A stretch of 64,000 bases of DNA from the NCBI GenBank assembly GCA_011392765.1, contig WYCW01000002.1:615449-679448 (forward strand), written 5' to 3'. The notes under the pieces were generated by a model that worked only from the letters and a program-made list of their open reading frames with translations, ran no database searches and was not told the DNA's origin. Shown in pieces: positions 51,352 to 59,946 of this stretch; within the stretch, counting starts at the first letter, position 1; each line of letters opens with the position of its first letter. Origin of the DNA: Candidatus Thiosymbion ectosymbiont of Catanema sp. Cochon2018. GTDB lineage: Bacteria; Pseudomonadota; Gammaproteobacteria; Chromatiales; Chromatiaceae. The position numbers and the translations under genes were made by a program.

Positions 51352-51588
51352 GAAGTGCCCACTATTTCTTACGACGTAAGAGTGAGGATAATCGTCCCGC
51401 AGACACATTGGCAACCGAACCGAGCGGCTACGCGCCGATCTTAGATGAACCGGGAACGCTCAATGACCTGCACGTGCGATCGCTTGGGTTGGGTAAAATC
51501 CGGCAGGAAAGGATCGCAACCACCGAGCTGTATCGCTGAAAAACAACTTGACGTGAATGCCATGGGTACCGTCGGAACAACGGGCGCA

Positions 51589-52929
51589 ATGAATGAGGGA
51601 AAAATATTCCTCGTGGGGCTCGGGCCAGGGGCCGCGGAGCACATGAGCGGTCGGGCACGGCGGGCCATCGCCGCAGCGAACGTGGTGATCGGCTATGGCA
51701 AATACGTCGACCTGGTCAAGGACTTGATCGACGGCAAGGAGGTCATCCGCAAGGGAATGACGCAGGAGGTCGACCGCTGCGTCGCGGCCGGCGAGCGGGC
51801 ACGCGCCGGCAAGACGGTGGCCCTGATCTCCTCCGGCGACATCGGCGTCTACGGCATGGCCGGCCTCACCTTCGAGGTCCTGTTGCAGTCGGGCTGGAAC
51901 CCGGGAGATGGAATCGGCGTAGAGCTGATACCCGGCATCACCGCCTTGTCCGCCTGTGCCTCACTGGTGGGGGCGCCGCTGGGACACGACTTCTGCACCA
52001 TCTCCCTGTCCGACCTGCTGACGCCCTGGCCGGTCATCGCACGGCGCTTGGAGGCTGCGGGACGGGGGGATTTCGTGATCGCCCTCTATAACCCCAGGAG
52101 CGGCCGGCGCCAAGGACAACTGTTGGAGGCCCGGCGCATCCTGCTGCGCGATCGCCGACCCGATACCCCGGTCGCCATTGTTCATTCCGCGTATCGCGAG
52201 CGCCAGGCGGTTCAGCTCTCCACCCTGAATGAGATGACCGAGTGCGACATCGGCATGTTGTCGACGGTGCTGATCGGCAACGGCAGCACCTATTTCGATG
52301 CGGGATTGATGATCACGCCCCGCGGCTATGGCCGCAAGTACGCCGGTCTGACGGGCGAGGTCAAGGAGGGGGAGCGCTCCGGCCGCTCCCTCAGCATGGG
52401 ATTCAATGGTTGGAAGGCCTGCGTGCGCCGGTTCTTGAGCGACAACCCAGACCAATCACTGCGCCAAGTGGCCCGCTACTTCGACGTTCCCTTGGGCGAG
52501 ATCCTGGAGGCCGTCGGCGAGGCGGGGGGCGAAGACTCAGCGGGGGGCTACGCCGCCGTAACGATTCGCCCCGGTGGGGAGGCCGAGATCTTGGAAGCTG
52601 CTCGCGATTGGGGGCGACTGCGGGCGGTGGTGCGCAGCGAGGCGGGCGCGGTAAGCGAGTTGTTGCTCCATGCGTCTGACTTCAGCCGCCGCGGAGACTG
52701 GCTGAACCTTACAAATGAGCATTTCCATCTGCACATCGACTGGTCGCGTGTGCATCGAGGATGGCTCCTGCGCCGGAGTGCCGATCTGTGCAGCCTGTAT
52801 TTTACCGACGCGCGGCAGGATGTCGTCTTCAGTCTCTCCCTGGTTCGCAACGAGGGTCGCTTCGAGCAAGGCGTGGAGCAGTGTTTCGAGCAAGCATGGG
52901 AGCGACTGGGGGTCGGGAAGCGACAATGA
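51589..52929 (+). CDS. cobJ: Precorrin-3B C17-methyltransferase with a C-terminal extension
   Basis: CobJ/CbiH methylates C17 and contracts the ring. The start at 51589 gives NEGKIFLVGLGPGAAEHMSG; the frame is open further upstream but without family sequence. GYGKYVDLVKDL, ISSGDIGVYGMAGLTFEVL, VELIPGITALSACASLVGAP and YNPRSGRRQGQLLEARRILL are CobJ-typical. After about residue 270 an extra domain of roughly 170 residues follows (FLSDNPDQSLRQVARYFDVP, then HFHLHIDWSRVHRGWLLRRS), which resembles HutX/ChuX-like haem-handling proteins. That resemblance is tentative. Confidence 0.9.
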   Translation: MNEGKIFLVGLGPGAAEHMSGRARRAIAAANVVIGYGKYVDLVKDLIDGKEVIRKGMTQEVDRCVAAGERARAGKTVALISSGDIGVYGMAGLTFEVLLQSGWNPGDGIGVELIPGITALSACASLVGAPLGHDFCTISLSDLLTPWPVIARRLEAAGRGDFVIALYNPRSGRRQGQLLEARRILLRDRRPDTPVAIVHSAYRERQAVQLSTLNEMTECDIGMLSTVLIGNGSTYFDAGLMITPRGYGRKYAGLTGEVKEGERSGRSLSMGFNGWKACVRRFLSDNPDQSLRQVARYFDVPLGEILEAVGEAGGEDSAGGYAAVTIRPGGEAEILEAARDWGRLRAVVRSEAGAVSELLLHASDFSRRGDWLNLTNEHFHLHIDWSRVHRGWLLRRSADLCSLYFTDARQDVVFSLSLVRNEGRFEQGVEQCFEQAWERLGVGKRQ

Positions 52930-52960
52930 GACGATTTCTCGAAGGGGGCTTTGGATTCTG

Positions 52961-53662
52961 ATGAAACGAGACGAGGCAATCGGAGCGTTAGTGTCGCCGC
53001 CCGAGCTCTCGGAGCTCTCGGAGTTCTCCGAAGACGAGCGTCGGACCCTTTACCGCATCATCGAGGCGCGGCGGGACATGCGCCATTTCATCGCCGGGGC
53101 ACAGATCGCCGATGAGGTCCTCGGACGCATCCTGGGGGCAGCGCACAAGGCCCCGTCGGTGGGCCTCATGCAACCCTGGCGCTTTGTTCGCGTCGCTTCT
53201 GCAGCAAGGCGCGAGGCCATCGCCGACCTGGTGTCCGCCGAGCGCGATGCCACCGCCGAGGCCCTGGGCCCGCGCGCCGGGGAGTTTCTGAAACTTAAGG
53301 TGGAGGGGATACGCGAGTGTGCGGAATTGCTGGTCGTGGTGCTGGCCCCGGACGACGGCACAGTGTTCGGTCGCCGCACCATGCCTGAAGAGATGGCCCT
53401 GTGCTCGGTGGCCTGCGCCATCCAGAATCTTTGGCTCGCCGCCCGGGCCGAGAACCTGGGCTTGGGCTGGGTGTCCATGTTCGATCCTGCGGCGTTGGCC
53501 CGATTGCTGGAGATGCCGACCGGGGCCAAACCTCTGGCTATTCTGTGTCTGGGACCGGTGGCTGCGTTCTATCCGCGACCGATGCTGGAGGAAGAGGGCT
53601 GGAGACAGGCAAGGCCCCTGGCCGACCTGCTGCTCCAGGACTCCTGGGGACAGCGGCCATGA
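52961..53662 (+). CDS. bluB: 5,6-dimethylbenzimidazole synthase
   Basis: BluB breaks down FMNH2 with oxygen to make the lower ligand of B12. The protein has RRTLYRIIEARRDMRHFIAG, APSVGLMQPWRFVRVAS and VLAPDDGTVFGRRTMPEEMA, then WLAARAENLGLGWVSMFDPA, all BluB/nitroreductase-fold landmarks. The need for oxygen beside an oxygen-independent ring pathway suggests a facultative lifestyle. The stop overlaps cobD (ATGA). Confidence 0.9.
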   Translation: MKRDEAIGALVSPPELSELSEFSEDERRTLYRIIEARRDMRHFIAGAQIADEVLGRILGAAHKAPSVGLMQPWRFVRVASAARREAIADLVSAERDATAEALGPRAGEFLKLKVEGIRECAELLVVVLAPDDGTVFGRRTMPEEMALCSVACAIQNLWLAARAENLGLGWVSMFDPAALARLLEMPTGAKPLAILCLGPVAAFYPRPMLEEEGWRQARPLADLLLQDSWGQRP

Positions 53663-54570
53663 CGACCGCGCTGATGGTTCTGGCAGCGTTGGTAATGGAC
53701 TTCCTGTTGGGGGAACCGCGTCGATTTCATCCTCTGGTGGGGTTCGGACGGCTGACCCTGTGGTTGGAGCGGCGACTGTACGCCGATTCTGTGCTGCGTG
53801 GCCTGTTTGCAATGGTGCTGTTGCTGGCCCCCGTCGTTCTGGCGTCGCTGTGGCTGGTCTCCCTGGTCGACACGCTGCTGGTCGGTACTCTGGTGCTGTA
53901 TCTGGCAATCGGCTGGCGCAGCCTGGACGATCACGCCTGCCGGGTGTACGACGCCCTGCGAGTCGACGACCTACCGTTGGCGCGCTGCCGAGCCGGCCAT
54001 CTGGTCAGTCGCGACACGGCCGACCTGGATCGCCAGGGCATCGCCAAGGCCACTGTGGAATCGGTTCTGGAGAACGGGAACGATGCCATCTTCGGTGCCA
54101 TCTTCTGGTTCGCGCTGGCGGGTGTTCCCGGCGTAGTGCTGTATCGGCTCGGCAACACCCTGGACGCCATGTGGGGCTATCGAAACGCCAGGTATCATTG
54201 TTTCGGCAGGGCCGCGGCGCGGCTCGACGACATCCTCAACTATGTCCCGGCCCGGCTGACCGCTCTCAGCTATGCGCTGGTGGGCAATTTCAGCTCCGCG
54301 CTGCGCTGCTGGCGAATCCAGGGTCGCGGCTGGAAGAGCCCAAATGCCGGATCGGTCATGGCGGCCGGTGCAGGCAGCCTGGGCGTGCTCCTGGGTGGCG
54401 CGGCAAGCTATCAGGGTGAGCTGCAGGGTCGGCCTGATTTGGGGGAGGGTCGCGGCGCCAACGCCGGTCATATCGACCAAGCCCTGAAACTGATCCGCCG
54501 CGCCCTGCTGCTGTGGTTGGCGGTCCTGCTGATTGGAGGCTGGCTTGTCGATCCTGTCGTTGCCGGTTGA
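53659..54570 (+). CDS. cobD: Adenosylcobinamide-phosphate synthase (CbiB/CobD), membrane protein
   Basis: CobD (CbiB in Salmonella naming) attaches the aminopropanol arm to adenosylcobyric acid. The 303 residues hold several membrane helices and the family phrases LVMDFLLGEPRRFHPLVGFG, SRDTADLDRQGIAKATVESV, ENGNDAIFGAIFWFALAG and DDILNYVPARLTALSYALVG, ANAGHIDQALKLIRRALLL. It overlaps both bluB and the next gene. Confidence 0.92.
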   Translation: MTTALMVLAALVMDFLLGEPRRFHPLVGFGRLTLWLERRLYADSVLRGLFAMVLLLAPVVLASLWLVSLVDTLLVGTLVLYLAIGWRSLDDHACRVYDALRVDDLPLARCRAGHLVSRDTADLDRQGIAKATVESVLENGNDAIFGAIFWFALAGVPGVVLYRLGNTLDAMWGYRNARYHCFGRAAARLDDILNYVPARLTALSYALVGNFSSALRCWRIQGRGWKSPNAGSVMAAGAGSLGVLLGGAASYQGELQGRPDLGEGRGANAGHIDQALKLIRRALLLWLAVLLIGGWLVDPVVAG

Positions 54571-55579
54571 GCCGGCCGGTCTGCTGCATCACGGGGGACG
54601 CCTGCGTGCCGCGGCGGAACGTTACCGCATTCCCTTGTCCGACTGGCTGGACCTGTCCACCGGGATCAATCCCACGGGCTGGCCGGTGCCCGCACCGCCG
54701 GCCGCCTGCTGGGTGCGACTGCCCGAGGACAACGACGGTCTGGAGCAGGCGGCGCGGGATTACTACGGCGCCGAGCACGTCTTACCAGTGGCCGGCTCCC
54801 AGGCGGCTATCCAGGCCCTGCCCGGATTGCGTCCGCCGTCACGGGTGGCGGTGCTCGATCCCGGCTACACCGAACATGCCGCGGCCTGGCGGCGCGTCGG
54901 CCATGTCATCGCGCCCGTCGGCGTCGGTGACATCGGCCAGGCCGTCGACAGCTGCGACGTGCTGCTGCTGATCCATCCCAACAATCCCACCGGCGCCACC
55001 TTCGCCGTCGAGGAGCTGCTGGACTGGCATACCCGCCTGGCCTCCCGCGGCGGCTGGCTGCTGGTGGACGAGGCCTTCATGGACCCAACGCCGCAGCACA
55101 GCCTGTGTCGCCACAGCGAGCGCATCGGTTTGATCGTACTGCGCTCGCTCGGCAAGTTCTTCGGCCTGGCCGGCGCGCGGGTAGGATTCGTGTGCGCCCA
55201 CTTCGAGCTGCTGACCAGGCTGCGTGCATTGCTCGGTCCCTGGTCGGTGTCGGCGCCGGCGCGCTGGGTGGCAACCGCGGCCTTGCGCGACCAGCACTGG
55301 CAAGCACAAGCCCGTCGGGCGCTGCCGGAACAAGGGGACCGCCTGCGGCTACTGCTGGCCCGCCATGGTCTGGCTCCCGACGGCGGCACGACCTTATTCC
55401 AGTGGCTGCGCATCCCACGCGCTGCCGAGCTGCATCGGGCGCTGGCGCGCCGGGGCATCTTGACGCGCCTGTTCGACACGCCTGCGAGTCTGCGTTTCGG
55501 CCTGCCCGGTAACGAGGCCGGCTGGGCCCGTCTCGACGCCACGCTGAGCGATGTATCCTCGAAGGTAGTGGCTTCATGA
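54545..55579 (+). CDS. cobC: L-threonine-O-3-phosphate decarboxylase-type PLP enzyme
   Basis: CobC (CobD in Salmonella) makes the aminopropanol phosphate arm of B12. The TTG at 54545 is chosen because GGAGG lies six bases before it; a TTG at 54533 is possible. [55 protein letters not shown] and the PLP lysine in [20 protein letters not shown] match the family. It overlaps the cobD end and the cobQ remnant start. Confidence 0.9.
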   Translation: MSILSLPVEPAGLLHHGGRLRAAAERYRIPLSDWLDLSTGINPTGWPVPAPPAACWVRLPEDNDGLEQAARDYYGAEHVLPVAGSQAAIQALPGLRPPSRVAVLDPGYTEHAAAWRRVGHVIAPVGVGDIGQAVDSCDVLLLIHPNNPTGATFAVEELLDWHTRLASRGGWLLVDEAFMDPTPQHSLCRHSERIGLIVLRSLGKFFGLAGARVGFVCAHFELLTRLRALLGPWSVSAPARWVATAALRDQHWQAQARRALPEQGDRLRLLLARHGLAPDGGTTLFQWLRIPRAAELHRALARRGILTRLFDTPASLRFGLPGNEAGWARLDATLSDVSSKVVAS

Positions 55580-55857
55580 GGGCGGCCACCCTGATGGTGC
55601 AGGGCACGACCTCCGATGCCGGCAAGAGCCTGCTGGTCACTGCCCTGTGTCGCTGGCTGGTCAGGCAAGGGGTGAAGGTGGCCCCGTTCAAGCCCCGGAA
55701 CATGGCCCTCGACAGCGCGGTCGCCGTCAACGGCGGTGAGGTGGGCCGCTCCCAGATGGGCTTGGTCTGCTTGACTTGGAGACCATCCTGGAACCGGAAA
55801 AGCAGCTGCGCAACGTGGAGGGTAGGCTCGCCATCGCGGATGCGCCTGTCAGATTAA
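55576..55857 (+). pseudogene. cobQ: Cobyric acid synthase, large internal deletion
   Basis: CobQ amidates carboxylates b, d, e and g of adenosylcobyrinic diamide. The first 60 residues are normal ([46 protein letters not shown]). Right after, in another frame, comes [20 protein letters not shown] and LAIADAPV, which belongs near the C-terminal end of the glutaminase domain. About 370 residues are missing. Unless another cobQ exists elsewhere, the pathway is broken at this step. Confidence 0.85.
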
Positions 55858-55888
55858 CTACCTGAGCCCGCGCCTCTACCCATCCTAC

Positions 55889-55926
55889 GCGCTGACCGAT
55901 GCGAGTCGGCGGTCATCGGTCAGCGC
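55889..55926. terminator. Perfect 13-bp hairpin after the cobalamin operon
   Basis: Arms GCGCTGACCGATG (55889-55901) and CATCGGTCAGCGC (55914-55926) are exact complements with a 12-base loop. There is no T run, so it may slow or end transcription weakly, or simply insulate the zinc operon. It lies between the cobQ remnant and the Zur box. Confidence 0.5.
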
Positions 55927-55947
55927 GGTTGCCCAGGAGACCTCGGA

Positions 55948-55963
55948 TGTTATATTGTTACAT
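55948..55963 (+). promoter_or_regulatory. Zur-like operator of the znu operon
   Basis: TGTTATATTGTTACAT lies 80 bases before the znuA start. It shares GTTATATTGTT with the boxes at 18302 and 20511. The operon includes zur itself, so autoregulation by zinc is expected. Confidence 0.7.
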
Positions 55964-56042
55964 TGGCAAGATGCCCGCCAAGGCCGCGCCAGCCATCGCG
56001 ACCCAGCCAGCGCTGATGCACCGGAAACCTTGAGAAACCCTG

Positions 56043-56966
56043 ATGCCGAAACTACTGTTGCTGTTGTTGCTCGTGCCGGCCGCGGGCTTCGCCGAGCCGT
56101 TGCGCGTCTTTGCCAGCGTTCTTCCGATCGAGACCTTCGTCGAGAAGATCGGCGGGGAACACGTGGATGCGCGGGCAATGGTGCGGCCGGGCTTCAACCC
56201 GCATACCTACGATCCCACGCCGCAGCAGATCAGCGCACTCGCAAACACCGTTCTGTATGTACGTATCGGCGTACCGTTCGAGGATGCCTGGATGGAGCGC
56301 ATCCGCTCCGCCAATCCCGACATGCAGGTGCTCGACGCCCGTGATGGTATCGCTTTACGCGAGATGGAGGCGCATTGGCACGAGGAAGAAGGTCATGACC
56401 AAGCCCGCGGTGCCGATGTCCGGGACGACGATCAGAAAGATCACGACGCACACGCCGACGAACGAAGCCAAGGCCATGAGCAGGATCCCCACGTGTGGAC
56501 CAGCCCGCGGTTGGTCAAGCACATGGTCGGAGTCGTTCGCGACAAGCTGAGCGAGCTGGATCCTGCCCACGCGGCGGAGTTCGCCCGCAACCATGATGCG
56601 TTCGTGGCCGAGCTGGACGCCCTCGACCGCGACTTGCACGCGCTGCTCGATCCACTGCCCAACCGCAGGTTCATGGCATTTCATCCGGCCTGGGGCTATT
56701 TCGCCGACAGCTACGGGCTGACCCAGGTGCCGATCGAGCGCGAGGGCAAGGAGCCCGGCGCGCGTTCGCTGGCAGCGCTGATCGACCAGGCGAAACGGGA
56801 GAAGATCCAGGTGGTGTTCGTGCAGCCTCAGTTCGACAAGCGGTCGGCGACGCAGGTGGCGCAGGCCATCGGTGGCGGGGTGGTCGCTGTCGACCCGCTG
56901 GCCTCGGACTACATCGACAATCTGCGTCGGGTCGGGCGCGAGTTCGCACGCGTGCTTGCACCATGA
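56043..56966 (+). CDS. znuA: Zinc ABC transporter, periplasmic binding protein
   Basis: The 307-residue protein has a signal peptide (MPKLLLLLLLVPAAGFAEPL), then FASVLPIETFVEKIGGEHVD and PGFNPHTYDPTPQQ with the first zinc His. An acidic His-rich loop spans about 112-150. DPHVWTSPRLVKHMV, AFHPAWGYFADSYGLTQVPI and the final VDPLASDYIDNL follow. All cluster A-I ligand motifs are present, unlike the aztC remnant. It leads the znuA-znuC-znuB-zur operon. Confidence 0.92.
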   Translation: MPKLLLLLLLVPAAGFAEPLRVFASVLPIETFVEKIGGEHVDARAMVRPGFNPHTYDPTPQQISALANTVLYVRIGVPFEDAWMERIRSANPDMQVLDARDGIALREMEAHWHEEEGHDQARGADVRDDDQKDHDAHADERSQGHEQDPHVWTSPRLVKHMVGVVRDKLSELDPAHAAEFARNHDAFVAELDALDRDLHALLDPLPNRRFMAFHPAWGYFADSYGLTQVPIEREGKEPGARSLAALIDQAKREKIQVVFVQPQFDKRSATQVAQAIGGGVVAVDPLASDYIDNLRRVGREFARVLAP

Positions 56967-57706
56967 ACCCGGTCATCGACATCCGCTCGCTGAGTTTCTC
57001 TTACGGCACCGTGCCGACGCTGTCCGGGATCGACCTTCAGGTCGCACCGGGTGAATTTCTCGGCATCGTCGGCCCGAATGCCGGCGGCAAGAGCACGCTG
57101 CTGAAGCTGATCCTCGGCCTGCTGCAGCCGCAGTCCGGCGACCTCCGCGTGCTCGAGCGTTCGCCGCGCGCGGCCAGCCGGTTATTGGGGTACGTGCCCC
57201 AGTGTCCGAGTTTTGGGCGTGATTTCCCGATCACGGTCGCCCAGGTCGTGCAGTTGGGTCGGCTGGGGCAAGGTGGCAACCGGTGGCAGGCGCTTTGGCC
57301 CGGACGGGCGTCCGGTGCCGATCAGGAGGTGGTGCGCCGCGCCCTGGCCGAGGTCGAGGCGGGTGATATCGCGAAGCGGCAGATCGGCAGCCTGTCCGGT
57401 GGCCAGTTGCAGCGCGTGCTGCTGGCCCGGGCGCTGGTCGGGCAGCCGCGCATCCTGATCCTCGACGAGCCCACGGCAAATATCGACCAGCGTCTCGAAG
57501 GGGAGATCTTCGATCTGCTGAAGTTGCTCAACGCGCGCATGACCATCCTGGTCGTGTCACACGACATCTCCTTCATCTCGCGTTACGTAAGCCGGGTCGC
57601 CTGCGTCAACCGCACGCTGGTCTGTCATCGTACCGATGCGATCGATGGTGCGGTGATCCAGGAACTCTACGGGGAGAACGTGCGCATGATCGCGCAGGCC
57701 CATTGA
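56963..57706 (+). CDS. znuC: Zinc ABC transporter, ATP-binding subunit
   Basis: IDIRSLSFSYGTVPTLSGID leads to Walker A VGPNAGGKSTLLKLI, the Q-loop VPQCPSFGRDFPITV, the signature LSGGQLQRVLLARAL, Walker B ILILDEPTANIDQ and switch His in LVVSHDIS. The length (247) and the pairing with ZnuA/ZnuB support zinc. The start overlaps znuA by four bases (ATGA). Confidence 0.92.
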   Translation: MNPVIDIRSLSFSYGTVPTLSGIDLQVAPGEFLGIVGPNAGGKSTLLKLILGLLQPQSGDLRVLERSPRAASRLLGYVPQCPSFGRDFPITVAQVVQLGRLGQGGNRWQALWPGRASGADQEVVRRALAEVEAGDIAKRQIGSLSGGQLQRVLLARALVGQPRILILDEPTANIDQRLEGEIFDLLKLLNARMTILVVSHDISFISRYVSRVACVNRTLVCHRTDAIDGAVIQELYGENVRMIAQAH

Positions 57707-57709
57707 CCA

Positions 57710-58582
57710 ATGGCAGACTTCTTCTCGGCATTGTCACAGCACGCCTTCCTGCAGACCACCGTCGCCACGGCGCTGCTGGCGAGCATCGGCTGCGGGGTCA
57801 TGGGCACCTACGTGGTCGTCAAGCGTATCGCCTTCCTCGCCGGCGGCATCGCCCATTCGGTGCTCGGCGGTATGGGCGCGGCCGTTTATTTCGGTTTCGA
57901 TCCGCTGCACGGTGCCCTGCCGGCCGCCGTGGCGGCGGCGCTGCTGATCGGCTGGGTACGGCTGCACTGGCGTGCGCAGGAGGACACGCTGATCAGTGCG
58001 CTATGGGCGATCGGCATGGCGATCGGCGTGCTGTTCATCGCCAAGGCGCCCGGCTATCAGGCCGACTTGATGAGCTATCTGTTCGGCAATATCCTGCTGG
58101 TCCCACGCGAGAGCCTGTGGTTCATGGTCGCGCTGGACGTGCTGCTGCTGACGATCGTTACGGCCTACCATCGCCAGTTTCTCGCGGTGGTGTTCGACGA
58201 GGAGTTCGCCCGACTGCGGGGCATTCCAGTTGGCTTCTTTTATTTGCTCCTGTTGGTGCTGGTCGCGGTCACGGTCGTTCTGCTGATCCAGGTTGTAGGA
58301 CTGATCCTGGTGCTGGCGTTGCTGACGCTGCCGGCGGCCGTGGCCGGGCACTATGTCCATTCGCTCGGGCTTATGATGTTGATCGCCACACTGCTGGGCG
58401 CGGTACTGAGCATTACCGGCCTGGTCTTGTCATACGGCCCGGATCTGCCGGCCGGCCCGACCATCATCCTGTTGGCGGGTGCCGCTTACGTCGTTTCCGC
58501 CACGGTCACACAGGTCTTCGATCGCCGCCGCGCCCGACTGGCGGCCGCGTGGAGCCGGTCCCAGGGAGAAATTCGTGAATAG
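57710..58582 (+). CDS. znuB: Zinc ABC transporter, permease subunit
   Basis: The 290-residue protein has about eight to nine membrane helices and family-3 permease phrases: ASIGCGVMGTYVVVKRIAFL, AGGIAHSVLGGMGAAVYFG, MSYLFGNILLV and LPAAVAGHYVHSLGLMMLIA. It starts three bases after znuC and overlaps zur at its end, so it is in the middle of the operon. Confidence 0.92.
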   Translation: MADFFSALSQHAFLQTTVATALLASIGCGVMGTYVVVKRIAFLAGGIAHSVLGGMGAAVYFGFDPLHGALPAAVAAALLIGWVRLHWRAQEDTLISALWAIGMAIGVLFIAKAPGYQADLMSYLFGNILLVPRESLWFMVALDVLLLTIVTAYHRQFLAVVFDEEFARLRGIPVGFFYLLLLVLVAVTVVLLIQVVGLILVLALLTLPAAVAGHYVHSLGLMMLIATLLGAVLSITGLVLSYGPDLPAGPTIILLAGAAYVVSATVTQVFDRRRARLAAAWSRSQGEIRE

Positions 58583-59030
58583 CACATTAGTGAACCGGGC
58601 ACTGAAACACGCAGAGGCCCTGTGTCGCCGGCGTGGCGTGCGGCTGACCGAACAACGCAAGATCGTTTTGCGATTGCTGTGCGTCTCGGACAAGCCGATA
58701 AGCGCCTATGAGTTACTGGATCGGATGCGTGGCGTGGTGAAGAATCCCGCGCCACCCACGGTGTACCGGGCGTTGGACTTCCTGCTCGAGCAGGGGCTGG
58801 TCCACAAGCTCGAGAGCCTGCATGCCTACGTGGGATGCACGCACCCGGATCATCCGCACGCGAGCCAGTTCCTGATCTGTGACGACTGCGGCGAGGTGAC
58901 CGAGGTCGAGGATGCCGGCTTGGCCAAAAGCCTGAAGACGGCCGGCAAGGCCATCGGATTCCGTACCAAGCGGCCAATCGTCGAGGTTCTGGGAACCTGC
59001 GCGCAGTGCAACGCGAAGCGCGACGAATAG
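58575..59030 (+). CDS. zur: Zinc uptake regulator, Fur family
   Basis: The GTG start at 58575 overlaps znuB by eight bases. The winged-helix half has RRGVRLTEQRKIVLRLLCVS and APPTVYRALDFLLEQGLVHK. The dimer half has HPDHPHASQFLICDDCGEVT and the structural pair C-x-x-C at the end (TCAQCNAK). With zinc bound it would repress at the TTATATTGTT boxes. Its place in the znu operon favours Zur over Fur. Confidence 0.9.
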   Translation: MNSTLVNRALKHAEALCRRRGVRLTEQRKIVLRLLCVSDKPISAYELLDRMRGVVKNPAPPTVYRALDFLLEQGLVHKLESLHAYVGCTHPDHPHASQFLICDDCGEVTEVEDAGLAKSLKTAGKAIGFRTKRPIVEVLGTCAQCNAKRDE

Positions 59031-59087
59031 GCCCATGCCGAAGTCAGATCAAACACCGTCAATCCGACTGAAGAGGAGATGCCCATT

Positions 59088-59741
59088 ATGTGCCTGAAGC
59101 AAACCGTTCTGACTGCCTCACTGCTCACTCCACTGATGCTTGTCGGACCCTGGACATCCGCAGAAGAGAAGCACGAACATGACCAGGATAAGGGGCATCG
59201 CCAGCATGGCTCCCACGTGCATGGCATCGCCGCGCTCAACCTGGCACTCGAAGGCCGAGAGGTACAGATCGAGCTCGATAGCCCGGCGGCCAACATCGTC
59301 GGCTTCGAGCATGCACCCTCATCCGAGGCCGACCACGCGGCCTTGGACAAGGCGGTTGCCATGCTGGAAGACGGCGACCGGCTTTTCAAGTTCAATGACA
59401 ATGCGGGCTGCCGGATGGAAACGGCGAAGGTCGCCTCCGAGTTGCTTGACGAGGAACACGAGGGGCATGCGGAGGAGAAGACGGGAGAGCATGCGCACGA
59501 GGCAAAGGAAAGGCACGACCATGAGGACCATGAGGGCGAGGGTGAGGGTGAGGGCGAAACCCATTCGGAGATCGAGGCCACGTATCACTTCGAGTGCAAT
59601 GCGCCAGGCAAGCTGACGCAGCTGACCATCGAGCTGTTCGAGGCCTTTCCGGGCATGGAAAAGCTAAAGGTTCAGTACGTCATCGAAAGCGAACAAGGGG
59701 CCGCGGAGCTGACAGCGACCGACCATACCGTCAAGTTCTGA
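59088..59741 (+). CDS. zrgA: ZrgA-like periplasmic zinc-uptake protein (DUF2796)
   Basis: The ATG at 59088 is nine bases after GAGGAG; the ATG at 59079 is too close to that site. A signal peptide leads to RQHGSHVHGIAALNLALEGR, EVQIELDSPAANIVGFEHAP and a His/Glu-rich region (about 120-165, KERHDHEDHEGEGEGEGE). The last part has YHFECNAPGKLTQLTIELFE. ZrgA of Vibrio takes part in an additional zinc-uptake system. The neighbouring ABC pair and DUF3299 gene fit a zrg-type cluster. Confidence 0.8.
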   Translation: MCLKQTVLTASLLTPLMLVGPWTSAEEKHEHDQDKGHRQHGSHVHGIAALNLALEGREVQIELDSPAANIVGFEHAPSSEADHAALDKAVAMLEDGDRLFKFNDNAGCRMETAKVASELLDEEHEGHAEEKTGEHAHEAKERHDHEDHEGEGEGEGETHSEIEATYHFECNAPGKLTQLTIELFEAFPGMEKLKVQYVIESEQGAAELTATDHTVKF

Positions 59742-59870
59742 TATGCGAGTCCGTGAGCAGCCCGGTTCCAACGCTTTGCGTGGACCGGGGCTCGCTACAA
59801 GTACAGCTGCGCATAAATTCCGGGAACAAGAACCACGAAAAGCACGAAAACGTTTGATGCGTGAGCTTTT

Positions 59871-59931
59871 TGTGCAGCGCAGCACAAATTTGACTCATTT
59901 GCAAAGATACGGGTCCCTCAAGGGATCCTGG
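59871..59931 (-). repeat. Head part of the head-tail repeat, inverted
   Basis: Read on the minus strand it gives AGGATCCCTTGAGGGACCCG, then CTTTGCAAATGAGTCAAATT and TGTGCTGCGC. No tail is found nearby, so only the head half is present. It lies between zrgA and the ABC ATPase gene and adds about 170 bases inside the operon. Confidence 0.65.
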
Positions 59932-59946
59932 AGGGAGGTCGGGCCA

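Noticed and set aside
52712..52730. ACAAATGAG inside cobJ as another copy of the repeat head
   Set aside because: Only about nine bases match and they lie inside a conserved coding region. It is a chance similarity.
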